From Plakobranchus ocellatus (lineage: Eukaryota; Mollusca; Gastropoda; Plakobranchidae), in NCBI GenBank assembly GCA_019648995.1, contig BLXT01008064.1, positions 550,187 through 588,108 of the forward strand: 37,922 bases of DNA. Reading direction: 5' to 3'. The notes beneath the pieces are model-generated. The model saw only the letters and a program-made list of their open reading frames with translations, made no database searches and was not told the DNA's origin. Of the stretch, positions 11,701 to 26,700 are shown piece after piece; position 1 is the first letter of the stretch, and each line of letters begins with the position of its first letter. Made by a program: the position numbers and the translations under genes.

Positions 11701-14700
11701 CTGTTTATTAGAGTGTCAATTATGTGATCTGCACTACATGAAACTTTAGATTTCCAAGTTAAATTTTCTGGGAGACAATAATTTTGGCAAAAAAAAAAAA
11801 AAAAAACTCTTTGGGTAAATAGATGGAAATGTAAGATCTCACTAACCTTGAGCCTAGGGAAAAAGCAGACGTTACAGAATGTGCGGCAGTAGTCCAGGTC
11901 TTTATCCACAAATAGGGCACCAACAAATGCTGAGAAAAGGTACAACATGGGAAGATGGGATGGCTTGATCAAGTAAAGATACCATTTTTTTTTTTTTAAG
12001 CTTTAGTATTTTTCCGAATCAAACTAAGATCATATTTGTTAAAACAAAATGGTGTGAAACGTTGAGATAATCTCATTTGTGCCACAAAACTTGCTAATTT
12101 TTTGTTGATTTCTGACTTTTTGACCCCTACGGGACCAGAAGTTGTGGAAGGCTCCAAGATAAGTGTCATGATTCCGATAGCCATTGTACCACAGACACTC
12201 TGATGCAAATCTCAATCTGGAACAACACTAGATGATGCGCATTTAAAATCTGGATCTATATCTACTGCCGCAGCAAATCAAAAAGCAGTATCCTCGATAG
12301 ACTTAACATTGACGATACTGCTCCTTCATTTGCCATGGCAGTCTAGATTATTAATGAAGGAAATCCAGTTAAATACACAAAGAGGGAAATATTAAGTGGC
12401 AGTGAAGTTGTTAAGAATAAGATTAACCAGTCACACACCATGAGTGAGATTAATTTTAAAATAGCAAATATAAATGTTGATTTTAAGCATTTTAAAATAG
12501 CAAATATAAATGTTGATTTTAAGCAGCAGCTTTAATTGCCAGAGGTCAATTTAAGAGCAGTCCCCTGTAGTCCACTCACATTCTAAGATATCTGCCCTCT
12601 GTTTGGTCTTCATCTCCAGGCCGTCATGTGAAATGGCATTTTCGTTGAAAATGACATACTCTGACATGCCCAGGTCATCGTAGACCATGCCCTGGGTGCG
12701 GCTGTTCACTAAAGATGATCGCAGCAGGGACAGGTGACCCTCGTGGTGCTCTGAAGAACACAAAAAGTTTAATTATAATATCACGCAATTGAATAGCAAT
12801 GGCTGCACTCAAAATAAGCTCATTCATTCCTGATAAAGCTGGCTTTCAAATTATTCTTAGGTCATAAAGTCATACATTTTATTACTGACAAATTTCAGTT
12901 CACAGTGTAGGTCAAACTAAGTAGCTCCATTTGTGATAAAGGATTAATTTGATTTTTTGACATATGGAGATAGCTACATGTTAATAAAGAACAATGCAGT
13001 GTTTGCGGATTAAAAAATACTGATTCAAAAACCAAGTTAAAAGCTACCAGAGTAATAACTCTACGAGCATATAGAAAAGAATTTTCCTTTTTCTAATAAC
13101 ACTCAATAAAAGATCCAGCAAGATGCCAATGAAATCCTGTTGCGCTACAAAATTGACGAGAGTATATAATAGAGATTGTAATATCTTTTTAACAAAGTTT
13201 TTCAAATACCTGTAGGAGTATTAAAGACAGTGATTATTTCAACCTTTCTCTTTTTTAATGTGCAAGATTTGAAGCAGAGATGGTACAATAAAGTTCTTTT
13301 TATCCAACTCATTTCTCTGCTCGAAAGTCAATCGCTTAAATATATTTATCACTTTTAATAAATGAAACCCAATTGTACAAAATGAGTCATTTTTTGCCCA
13401 CAGTGCAAAAAGATGTAAAAGCACTATAGACGGTTGTAACTTTGGAGATATTGGAAGAAAATTTCTTAGTAGATCTCTAAAAGACAACCATTAGGTACTG
13501 TACAAAATACCTTTTTTTGGTTTAATTTTCAGCCATTTTCACATATTAAGTTTTAATCTTGTTGAATGATTTCTGAAAATGACTCATCAAAATGACACGT
13601 GAATGAGTTACAAATTTCTTTCTCCAGATTTGATTTGCTTAACTCTGAAATCAACATCTCATTAGAATGGCCAACTACCAAGCTAAGATCATGATGGAAA
13701 ATGATCGATTAATGGTACCAAACTAATTTCTGATGCAGGTTGTAAAATTAGCAATAGCCATATCAGCCATTAAGTTTAATCAACGCCTAACAGGATGACA
13801 GGGAAATAAAAGGACAACATCTGATTACCCACCTGGATAATGCCAATACAAATATTCCGAGGCAACAAGCTGCAACACTGTGTCCCCCAGAAACTCCAGA
13901 CGCTGGTTGTGGCCCCTGAGAGTTAAATTAACATTTAAAACATAATGGTTTGCAACCAAAGCCAGTGAGATTCAAGTTTGGGGAAAAAATATTCACCAAC
14001 TGTTTTCATTTAAACACGATAATGGTGAGAACTGCACAGAGCTACTTGAAGTTGTGCCAAGTTTAATTTTTTGTTGAAAATTTTATCTCCAAATTCTTTT
14101 ATAGAAAACACCACAGACTTTTAATAACTAAGTTTCACATGTTATCAATTACTAATTCAACAAGACATAATCACACTCATCAACCAATGAAAAAAAAAAC
14201 AACAACAACAACAAAAAACAAAACAAGAAAACACCTGCGTTGAAAACACATAATAAAAATATGATTTCTAGCTCATGTATTTTTTCAATAAATTTTTCCA
14301 TAGTTTGCTGCAAAACTTGTACATTCTCAATTCATTAAAATCAAGGGAAAATTTGTAGACAAAAGATTTAGTCTAGCCTAGATTCAATTTCCCATACTTT
14401 TATTCTAATCTAGGTGTATAAAATGATCCACATACATTGCTGCAGATATAAAAACAGTAGATGAGGAAAGATCCTCCCATTGTCTCACGAAAACCCCTAT
14501 GAGGTCAGAAAAGTAGATTAATTTTAACTTTAGTAGTTAATAATATCAAACAGCAACCACAGGAGTATAGAGTGAAACGTATCTAAGCAGGTTCAGCTAA
14601 CAGCTATACCTTGTGAGAGGGTTCAGCCTGATGTTGCGATGTGTGAAAGCTTTTGCCAGGAGGCGAATGTGAGTGAACTTGATGCCTATGGATTCCTCAA

Positions 14701-17700
14701 ACTTTTCCAGTTTCTTAAATAGAACAAAGAGGAGGGAGTGAAGGCATTTGAAAACAGAGCAATAAAAACAAGGAAAAATACAGAAATAATTTTGAAAAAA
14801 AATGTTATGTGGCAATCTGTTGTATTCTAAAAAAATAGGTCTTGATGTAGTTCAATCTAAACTATTACAAAAAAAGAAAAAATTTGAATAATTGATATTT
14901 TAGGTATATGGTAAAACTTTATCAATTTTCGAGCCTATATTAAAATTTCTGTCTTTAACAAGATGTTTTGTTTCAAAATACACATATGCTACAGCACCTG
15001 TGCTCCCCTGTAGGACAGATCTAGACTTGATCAATATCTGTGATTATCTGGCATTTGCACTACAGCACATGGACTCACCTGTAACTCAGGAAAAGATTTG
15101 ATCCATGTCTGTGATCATTTGGCTCTTCATACTACAGGACTTTGATTCACTGTAGTATAAGTGTAAACCTAATTGAGTGTTTGAAACCTCATGGCTCTTT
15201 GTAATGTGGCACCTGAACTCACCTGGATTTTATCGTGAGTATCATCATCTGGCTCTTCACGCTGCAGGACATGGGCTCACCTGTAACACAGGACTAGATT
15301 TAATCCAGTGTCTGTCAACCCCTGGCTCTTCATGCTGCTGGACATGAACTTACCTGTAACACAGGACTAGATTTAATCCAGTGTCTGTCACCCCATGGCC
15401 CTTCATGCTGCAGGATATGAACTCACCTGTAACACAGGACTAGATTTAATCCAGTGTCTGTCACCCCATGGCCCTTCATGCTGCAGGATATGAACTCACC
15501 TGTAACACAGGACTAGATTTAATCCAGTGTCTGTCACCCCATGACCCTTCATGCTGCAGGATATGGACTCACCTGTAACACAGGACTAGATTTAATCCAG
15601 TTTCTGTCACCCCATGGCCCTTCATGCTGCAGGATATGAACTCACCTGTAGCACAGGACTAGATTTAATCCAGTGTCTGTCACCCCCTGGCTCTTCATGC
15701 TGCAGAACATGTTGAGGATATTCTGTCCAGGTTTTCAGCAGAATTTCGTCATCGTCAAACAGTGCTCGTGAGAAGATGTCATCTGCTACTTCAATGCCTT
15801 ACAGAAAGAATATAGTACATGTAAGTGATAAATAGGATTCTTTTACATTTTTATGTAAATGATATATACATACTGATATACTGGATTTTTCCAGTAGATG
15901 TAAGAAAGATATATAAATATCCTTCTCCTCAAAGCAAATAAATTTTTTTTTTTTATATCTTGAAAATGCTTTTGTGGTTGAGGGAAATTACATGAATATA
16001 GTAAAAGTATACAAACACCAACTAAAAACTTATCTAAAAAAAATTTGCACACAATAGAGTATATGTAAAAACATTTGGCTCTATAGGGCGCACCAGAAAA
16101 AATGATAATAACAAATACAGTGCCAAGGATACAAACTAAAAAAGAATGACAGAAAATATTGTGTTTGAATAAAGAGAAAAAATCTGTTAAATAAAATGCA
16201 TTTTACTACATATTTTTTCAAATATACAGATAAACAATAAGAGATGTACAATTTCATGAAAAATGAGCATATTTACCTCCATCAAGAAATAGTGCTCCCA
16301 TGATGGCCTCACAGCAGTTAGCCATGGCATGCCGAAGGTCAGACTCATGGCAGAGGTCAGGGCCATGGACATAAAGCATGAAGTCCTGGAGATTTAAACA
16401 CACCAGTAAAAAGGTCACAGTGAGGAATAGAAATGGTTGAGATAAAGTGGAGAAACCAAATCTATTTTTAAATCCCTAGCAAAACATACAGGGAGGGCTG
16501 AGAGGCAAGAGATCTAGGCCAGAGCACAATATTAAAGGCAATACGATTGTTCATTTTCAGACTTCAAATTTGAAAACATTTCTGACCTTCAAAAGCCTTT
16601 AAAAGATTAGGATAGTTTATAGTAAGTCTATTTAGTTCTTTTTATAGAAAATCAGTGGAATTTGGACAGGAATTATATCCAGTATGGCTTTTAAAAATTA
16701 TTTGTTTGTCTATCCTTAACTCACCAAGTACAATTACCCTGTGTACTCAATATTTGGTTATCGTATTTCATTTTTTGCCAAACCGTTTGAGAGCGAAGGG
16801 AAACAGTGCAATATTTTCCTGGCCTCAAAAAATTTCTAACCTGAACATTATCACTTATTCGATTGAGAAACCAACAGAGATTGAAATTCTATATAGTAAG
16901 TTTTTTAGATCTAGATCTAGCCACATCATTCTGTGGCTCGAACTAGAATCTATGTAACTTATTCCATCACTGGCCTGCATCTTGGCCTATTCACTTTCAG
17001 AATCAAAGATCTAGATCTAAATCTATGTTTTCACAACGGGCATGCCCAATGACATGCTAACGTATGATCAGCTGCATGCAAATATCTGTCACATTTTCAC
17101 TCTTGATCTAAAATTGTCAAAGAGACACAAAATTAGTTCATCTAGATTATGTGGCAGTGTGTATTTTTTTACATTTGTATGATAGAGTGCATTTTTTCCT
17201 CGATTTTAATTTTTTAGATGGATCTATGAAATTTGTCAATTATACTTCATGCTTCGAGGTATATCACACCCAAAAGAACTATTGTTGACTGTTGAGTGCA
17301 TTCAGGCAGTTAGAGATATCTTTTTTTCCCGTGAATCATTATAATTTTGACTCAAACTAACTCGCTGATTACTTTTTTCTTTGTTTTGTGCACAAGGGTT
17401 TTGAATGTAGAGGGCCCAAAAAAAAAGCTTGAAAGTTAAAATGCAGCCTATTTTGAAAAAAGTATGAAAAAAAAACACTTTTTTAATAGAATGACATCAA
17501 AATTTAACAGATTATAATACTAATATGAAACTATCAGTACACAAAATTTCATAAACTAGCTATATTTTTTTATTCTTTGAGACATTTTCAAAATATCCCA
17601 AATAGGCCAGTGGCACAGTATTAACAGATTGGGATTTTCTGATCTATCCAATATCTTCTATTGTGACAGAAGTTTGAAGTTTATCGTTAAAAATAAAACA

Positions 17701-20700
17701 TTGACATCTTCTTCACTCACTAAATTATGTTTATACGGCTTTAAGGAAAAATGAGTCGGAAGTAATTTATTTCATCTCACATCTCTTCAATGACTCGTCT
17801 CTTTGTCTATCTTTATGACTCTCTCTCTCTTTGTCTTTATGTCTGTCTCTCTTTTCCTATCTGTTTGTTGTATTTGGTAGCCTCTTTTAGGCTGTCTGTC
17901 TCCCTCTCTTTGAGTCTGTTTTCCCTCTCTCCCTCTTTATCCCTTTGTCTATCTTTCCCTTTGCCTCTATCTTCTATATATGCCTGCATCTTTTTGTTTG
18001 TCTGACTTTCCTGCCTCACCTGCAGCTTCAATTTCTTGGCAAGAACAGCCAAATGTTGGTTCTGTACTAAAGCCATCCTGTAGGTGGTCAGCCCTCCTTC
18101 CTCCAGCCAAGGAAACATATAAAAGAGGTGGACACTTGTCAGAAATTCAATGACGGCATCACCCAAGAATTCCAGTCGTTCATTGTGAGGAATTTCTGAA
18201 GAGATGAAGATTGAAAAGTGTTTCAACACCTTCTTTAATAAGCCCTCCCAAACTGTTACACATTTTTCCTTATGTGTATTGAAAACCCAGAATGTTTCAC
18301 TTCCATCATTAACTCATTCAAGTTGCATTGGACGTAAGACTCAACAGCCTAATTCAGGGCGTGGGTGGCACAGTGGCTAGCGAGTCTGCTGAGATCTGCA
18401 GGGACCCTTCGGTCGCAGATTTGGGCCCTACCACCGGGGCCCTGGCCTGACTCAGGGCCTGAAAGTCTGAGATCACCTACTTGTGGACTTGCTATACACA
18501 AAAACTTAACAGCTTAATTCAGTGCTGAAGTTATGCCAGATCATATGACAAGGCAGAATGTACAATTAAACAAAAAAAAGATTAGGGCAACAACCTTGGT
18601 ATGATGATGATAATAATGAAAATGATAAAATTAAAATATGGCAGATGAAAACAAGTTAGGCTAAATAACATTCCTTTCAGAAGCTATTGCTAACGTATTG
18701 AAAGCCCAAAATTTTAAAATTCTTTCTTTAAAACATTAATATTGAAACCTCAAATTGTTCCAAATCCATCTTCAACAATTTAATGTTAAAATCCTACATA
18801 ATCATAGTGAATTTTTGTTTCAGATACGTAAATAATATAACAAATAAAACCCTAGCATTTCATTAACTTTCCTTTTTTTATTATCAGTAGAAAGGTGAAA
18901 ATTATCTAAAAAATAATCATCAAGTCTCATGAAATAAGGGTAAAAAAACCTTTTTTTTTTTTTTTAACAACAAATCATTTGGGATTATGTGATTTGACCA
19001 ACAACTACTTTGGTGTAGCCTCAAGTTTCAGGGTTCAGGCTGGTTGAGATTAATAAGATAAAACTATGAACTACCTTGCTCACTGACTTGATATGAAAAT
19101 CTGCAAGACTCATGGTCAGTCTGCTAACCCCAAAACCACCAACAGTCCGTTACAAAAATATATAGCAGGACTAGTATTGATGACATACAATCTTATGCTG
19201 TCAAATTTGTTGATTTTGTTTTAATTTGTCAATAAAAAAAAAAAAGAATCTTAAAAGAGTAAACATACCAAAACTAACATCAGTCCTTAATATTCATCAG
19301 GATAATATTGTACATTCTGTTTCTATCAGTTAGTCCACATCTCTCACCTGAGGCTGTTTCCTCCTGCTTGCCCATCCTAGACATGATGTCCACCAGAGTG
19401 CAGATGCCTCGTTTGCGTCTGTTCTGATAGTGGACATGGCGGTCACCATAGTCCACCTGTCTCATTCCACAGTTGGTCAGAGAGTTGCGTGTGTGGTCAG
19501 GGTTCGTGCCGTAGTTGGTGCGATATGATGTGTGAGTAAGGGCAAGCTGAAAGGAATTGATCACCTTTATTATGAGTGTATTAGAGGAGGAGAGAAGAGG
19601 GAAATTTTTTCTTCCATTTTTATTTTGTTAAGATTGGGATGCGAGTTGAAAGGGGCAATCACAGAAGAAGCCACTAAACCTGGAGCTACTGTAAAGAAAA
19701 TTTTTTTACTCATGAATTCCAGACAGTTTAATACTTAAGAGAGCAAACTGTATTTAAGCATGTTTGCTAGTTGTTGATCTCAGGCTTTTCGGCCTTCAAT
19801 GAGTTAAGTCTTGTTGGCAAAAATAAAATCCAGTAATATCAAAGTATTAATGTCTCCTACCTGTAAAAGGTTCCTGTCTTTGAACTTGTACTGCAGTGTT
19901 TCCTCCAAGACATCAAGACAGATGTGAAACCGCAGGTGGCTCATCAGAACAGGCACCATCAAAGCATGCTGGCACAGATCAGCTCGTAGGCCAGTTGCCA
20001 TGAAGCCCTGAGAACTCAGCTCCACCGTCACCTGCATTAGATAAAATAAACCACCTAACATGATAGTGAAACATCATTTCCCTTGAAAACAATACTTATA
20101 TCAGGCATTTGGCCATCATGCCTCTCCGCACCTCTTTTGCAGCAATTCGAATTTCTCCTTTGCATTGTAAAACTTACCACCTTCTCCTTCACACATCTCT
20201 ATCCTCTCTCTTCCCTGTATATTTAAAAAAAAGTCTCAAACCTCTTTGACTATCATTCAGCTTGAGAGGTAATGTGATTTGAACCATAAATATTTCATGA
20301 CAAGCAAGCTAGCCCAAAAACCACCAACACCAGACCTACCCTTGTAGCACACTAATATAAAAAAAATAACTAAGAACATTCTGCAAACATTCATTCCTCC
20401 CTTTATGAATTTTTCTTTCATAGTTATTTGAGACATTGGGTTTTTGACTATTTTACCACAACTTGCCAAATACTTTGGTCATTTCAAAGCTTTGATGACC
20501 ACAAGTAGGCCACTGGGCCTTGTGATAGAGCACAAGCCATAGAGCCAGAACACCTGATCCATTCACACTTAATAGCCAATCACACCAACAACAGTTCTGC
20601 CAACTTGAAAAAATTAAGCTTTAATCATTTTGGACCCTATGTAAAATTTGCTTTTCACTGATTTATTTCAGTAATGACAAAAATGCACAGCTATAAAGAT

Positions 20701-23700
20701 GGAATGCAAACTGCCTAATTAAAAAAAAGAACCTTCTCAGTAAGCACCATGTGCATTCTGTGACCACTGCAGGATAATAAGGATTACTCTGATATCTTAA
20801 AATTGGTGGAAAAAAGAAGATGCAGAGAAAGAAGTCTTCACATTTGATTAGAGAAACAGCCGGAAGAAGAAGAATATCATACTATTTTTTCCCAAAATGT
20901 TATTTGTGCACAAAAATTTTCAAATCTTACTATTTGAAGAATATTGTCACTACATTTGACACCAATGAAAGCTAAGTAAATTTTCTATTTCAAGGCAAAG
21001 TGAAAATAATGTTTTTTTTTTTATCTAGTTAAATAGTTCATTGATTTGGGCATTAAAAACGACTGAAGTCTGTTGTATTTGGCAGACCTACTGTGCTCAT
21101 TTGTGTATATGGGGAGATGAGAAGGCAGTATCTGGTGAACTTACCTCTCGCTTCATAGTTTTCTTCATCCTAATCTCCCTCAATCTCTCCTCCTGTTCCT
21201 TAAGCTTTGTCTTATCTGCAGTTAGAACCTTGGGCTTACTGTTCAGTAAGTGCCGAAATTTCACATACTGTTTCCAAGCCTTTCTATACACCGGATCACC
21301 AGCGTAGCTGAGCTGCGCAGGTCGGTTGCCCTATGAAGAAAGAAAAGGGAATTACCAAAGTGACAAAGTAATATATTTCTACAGGGCATGGAGTGAGATA
21401 TGGGACAGAATGCCTTTCTTTGAAGTAAAAAAAACCCAAATCCTTATTAGTTTCTTCATGCTAAAGTTAAAAAAGATAAAAAAAGATTGACCGCTAGATG
21501 TAAAGAACAAACCTTGGGACAAAAGGCTGAAATAATGAAACAATGACAAATTTCACAGATTGTCTTCTATAAATCTTCCAGCAAGGAGTAATGTTTAAGA
21601 AACATTAGCTAAGCTTAAAAAAAATATAGGTAATATCAAATACATCGCATATTGCACGCAATAATTTTTAAATTTTACTTTTCAACACATCAGACTTCAG
21701 AAAACATACAAAATCTTTGTTTTCAGAAAAAATCCAAAAAAATTTGCAAGGGAACTCAAACAAAACAGAAAATTCTGGTTAATATGGGCTCAAAGATTGG
21801 TCCACCCATCTAAATTTTTTTAATACAACATACCTGGTGGATGATGAGAGGAAATACTGACTCCTTGTCATTTTCTTCTTGCTTGTCACTGGTAGCATCA
21901 CCTGCAGAATCTTCATTCTCTTTCTTCACATCTGGTTTTCTGCAATCTGTTTTACTGGCACATTTGCTATCTTTTTCATCATCGCCATCCTCATCAAATC
22001 TTTCTAGGTTGATAACAGGTCGAGTCACCTTTCTGTCAAGCTGGTCTACTCGGAGAGCTGCCGGCCTCTGGAAGCAACAGCGAACAAATTGTGAATTAAT
22101 AATTTATCACAGGCACTGAGCCCCCTTTTCACGTATCAGCTGGTGCCCGAGAACATTTTAGAAATCTATGATAGTATAATAACACGAACAAAAACGTTTT
22201 GCAACAGGAACAAAAGAAGAAGATACAAGTGTAGTTCTCATAATTCTAGATTTGTCATACACACAGGTTCTGTCATGACACTTCAGAAAGTCTAACAGTC
22301 CTTAATATCATTTAATAACTGTCATAGAGGCTCATTTTAGAATGAAACAGTCATATCATTAATTTTTCCATGGCATTTTTTGTTTTTTATAACATGACTG
22401 GTTTTGTAGCTTGGCAACAATATGTATAAGCCACTCAAAAAAANNNNNNNNNNNNNNNNNNNNNNAAAAAAAACCAATAAAAAACATGCAAATGTTCAGG
22501 CATTAGGGAAAATTGTTTTAGGTCACTTTACTGTAATTGAAGCATAAAGAAAATAAATAACATTATGAAAGATGCAATACACATTTCTAAATTAAATAGT
22601 AGTAGAAAACGCCTTTTGCTCAAAAGATCGAGGAAATCTTTTGTGCTCAATTCTATCTGTTTACTGTCACCAACATGCTTGTGGTTGTGCGTGCCTATCT
22701 GGAGGTATGCGTGTGTCTGTCTGTGTGCATATACTCTGAGGATGTGACCCCAGTTGCATTTCTCATGTCAATAATTTTCTGTAAAATGCAGTAAAAGTTT
22801 CAGGAAGAAAATCAGCTGTCAAACAAAAAGAATTATCTATATTTTTTTAAAAATAAAATCATATCTCATCTTATAGTATCTTCCAGCAAAAACAAAAGCT
22901 ATAAATATGGATATAGCTAGTTCAAGTAAAAGCTTCTTATTTGTTGGAAATGAAGGCATATTGCATCTTATTTTAGTTCTATCTTGACACAGAATCAACA
23001 TATCTATATCCAGTTCTTACAAAGATTACAAAATGAAGTCTCAGGTTATTTCAATGATTTCCACATGAAAAATAAAATGTCCCAAGTGGTCTACGCTGAC
23101 CAACAAAACAGCACAGGTGAAAGTTGAATTGAGTCGACAGAAGGGCTTCGATAACTTCAAGTTTGCAAATAAAGAAGAAATATTTATTGATTTGAGGAAA
23201 AAAGACAAAAAAAAAAAAAAAAAAACCCAACTGTTTAACTTTACTGGCGAACAAAATAAACACGCAGTCCAGAATAAGATTTAAATCGTTACACTGAAAT
23301 TTTTGTGTGATCACACAAAACACTTGCAAATGCCTCAGAATAATCTATTGTGACCGACAATACTCAGGATGAGCTCACTGTAAATGGATTCAATTATTTA
23401 TTGATTAAAAACCTGCCTTATGTATAAACACACTTCAGGGCATCTATGACAATGAACCTATTACATCATAAAAAAAGCTGTTGTTCGGTGACGCTGTGGC
23501 ATATTCAAGAAGCACTAAAGCAATACTGCCACCAGTGAATACATGGCATGTAACCCTGCTTGGCCTTATTAGAGGCCATCTGATCTGACTGACCTAACCC
23601 TAAATCAATGAGTACAACTGATTTTGTATAAAATGCCACTCACAACTTCTTTGGACTCACCTCAAGGCATTTTATTTCACATTTCAATAATAAAAAAAAA

Positions 23701-26700
23701 AAAAAAATTATCAGATGTGAAATAACTAGCTTGTTACCAGGGATGCCAGTGGTCTCAGACAAAAAAGCAGGAAACTTGTATAGTAATAAAGAGTTTTTTC
23801 AAAGCCGTAGTTAAAGTATAATTGACTTTTGAGTAATAAAACTGAGGCAAAAAGTCGGAAATCCTGTTTAAATCGGAAAACTGGCATCCCTATGTTACCC
23901 ATGAGTTTTGCTATATGTGATTCACATTCAGCCTGCTGATCATCTCTGGCTTTTGGGCAATGCCTATGTCAGGGCTAAACTATTAACTCATGATGACATT
24001 TCTGACAGATTTCAGAGAATTTACTTATGACAACACATCTTCATGTTCCCATATGCAGTGATGTCAAAAGCAGGGCATAGTGAAAATTCAAACTTGTGTG
24101 ACTCAGACCGAGCAGGTCTAAAAAAAAGAAAAATTACAGAACACAATCAATTCTAAATTGAAGAAGTTGAGATGGATTAATAAATGATTGTTTCCTCTTT
24201 CCTTTGGTTTGTCCAGTATTGAACCCAGCCAAAATAGCCACCTGTTTTAATGTGGAGAATCCTGAAAAAGTGTACTGGGTCAAAGAGGAATTTGCATGGC
24301 AAATCATTAAGATTCAAAATGGTGGCTACAATGACAGGCAAGGAAAGAAATTGAAATACAGGGAAAGGAAAAAAAAAATTCTTCAGCTTTGACTCACCAT
24401 GCCTGGTTTCATCACAATCATGCCTCTCAGGTCTTCCACCCAGGATTGCCACTCGCCCTCGTCACAGCCCATCACTGCCTCCACACGTTCCTCCTCCACC
24501 AGCGGGGACAGAGAGTGCAGCAGGAAGCTGAGCACTGTGTTCATTGACAGCACTTCCTTGCTGCCTGAATCAGGCAGTGTGCGGCAGAACCTGGGCATAA
24601 AGTGGAAGTAGTTGCAGCCCCACGATCCTGTGGAGGCTTCTTTGGGGCCCTTCCAGTCCAGGTCAACCAGCTCAAGGATCTCATGAAAAATAAATCTGGG
24701 GAAAACAATTGGATGCATGAAAGTCATATAGCAGAGCACCCCTTACTTAGAAGACTGAAAAAAAAAGAAAACATTATTAGATCTCATATAATTTGTAGGT
24801 CACAAATGTAAGTTTTTATCGATTCTGATAAATGAAAAATATTGGTATTTTGTAGATATGTATCAGTTTCTTTTCTAACGTACAATAGGCATTATTTTGT
24901 AAGGGTAGAATTTAAATTTACTAGTCCAATTTCACTCTCAGCAACTGAATAGATTAAACTTAAGACATGTGAGAATAAGAGTATACTCAAAAAAAGACCT
25001 TAGGAATTAGAGAAATGCAGAAAAGTTAAGTAATTTCACTATGGACAACCCAGTCATATATGAAAGTATAAAATCTCAATAAATGCAATTACTAAAACAC
25101 TTGCAGTAGCATTTTAGCTCAAGCACATGGCTGTTTCTGATCTAACTAAAGTAGCCGAAAAATAGAGACTAATGTGAAAAAAATGTAGAAGATGTTGAAG
25201 AATATGTGACTGAAAGGCAGATGAGCTCAGCACTCTAGCTGAGTGGCAAATACCAAAGCTCAAGGGACCTGTTGTGATGGATACATTTTGCTAACTTCAA
25301 TCAAACAGGAAGAAAAAAAAAAGGGATTGAATAATTGAAGGAGTTGAGAAGCCAAACCTGATGAATCCATTTTTGGTGTTTCGAGAAAAATGAACATTTT
25401 TAATGTAAGCAATTACAGCTGCTGAAAAAAATTCTACAAAAATGTAAAATGAAGTCAGATGAGAGGAGACTTCTAGAATGTTTCAGCAGTGATTATATAT
25501 ATCATCTGTTTCACCCTGTGTATGTGAGATCAAATATCTACTCATTCGCAAAACCAAAAATTGATGTAATAGGTTTTGAATGTGAACCCTTCAACAATGC
25601 AAAAAGAGCCTCACTTGTTCAGAAGGTTCAGACTGCGAACTGTGAAATTTTCTGGTGCTTCCTCCACCTCAAAGTTGATGGTGTACTCGATATTGAAGCG
25701 CAGAAGTTTACATGGTGGAATATTCCCGAGGGGGACGTGGCTGAAAAGTGAGAATCCTTCAAAAATGAACTCATGCTCATCATGATTGATGACGGTTGGC
25801 ACCTGCAGAGAGAAATGTAATAAATGAAGCTACTGGAGCAAACGAGCAATTCCTTAACAATGTTAACCCAAAGAGTGTCAAGGACCAATGAAATAGGTTG
25901 GTAATCTTGATTTCCCTGTTTTTGTGGTGTGAAAAGAAATAGATATTACTTTTTGGTATAAATATATTGCACCACAATGAAATGAGCTGTACTTAATTGT
26001 ATGATCAGACTTCTAAGGTTAATAATGTAATGGACTAGGCTTTCATGGAACTGATCAGGCTGTATGGCAGTAGATACGTAAGTACAAGGTCCACAAAACT
26101 TTCAGCAGACATGCCTACCCTTGAAAATTTTTTTGACGAACATCAAGGACAAAAATGCGGAACATTATATAAAAATGCGAAACAAACCTAAATATGACGG
26201 GAAGTGACGCTGATTAAACAAAAAAAAACAAAAAAACACTCAATTTAACTAAGTTCCAATTTATCATAGAGGTGTACCTTTAGGACGGGGGAGAGTGTAG
26301 AGGATATGAGTTCCTGTCTAAATCGGCACAAACACTAAGCCAACTGCTTAACATTTAGCCTCCGTGCTTACATTCCAATGTGTTTACTTTAATGTTGAGC
26401 AAATCAGCCCTAGATTAACGACATTATGAAAAGAAAATTTGTCCTTAAAACTTTTATTCGACTCGTACTGCAAAAACTTGTTTAACTTTGGGTCACTTAT
26501 TTCAATGTTACCATTGAATTCAATTTTATAAACTTTTCTCAAATAGAAAATCCCATTAAACATTTCCCTATTCTATCCCTAAAACGCGGAATGCCTCGAT
26601 GCATTCTTTTCAAATACAATGCTGTCCTCTTTTGCGGATTGGAGCTTCTGTGTAGAGCGATTTCTTTTCGGTCATTTTGAAGAGACGTAGACTTATCCAA

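Noticed and set aside
15500-15573. Each 54-nt exon-like unit in the 73-bp array as a separate cassette microexon
   Set aside because: The intervening intron piece is only 19 nt, far too short to be spliced, so the units cannot act as consecutive exons; only alternative donor choice is plausible.
17790-18005. Ser/Leu-rich plus-strand frame of 71 codons
   Set aside because: It is explained by the CT-rich low-complexity tract next to DROSHA exon 12.
20500-20580. Possible tRNA-like or SINE head in DROSHA intron 9 (CTTGTGATAGAGCACAAG)
   Set aside because: No A-box/B-box pair at the right spacing, no tail and no flanking duplication; the short inverted repeat is likely chance.
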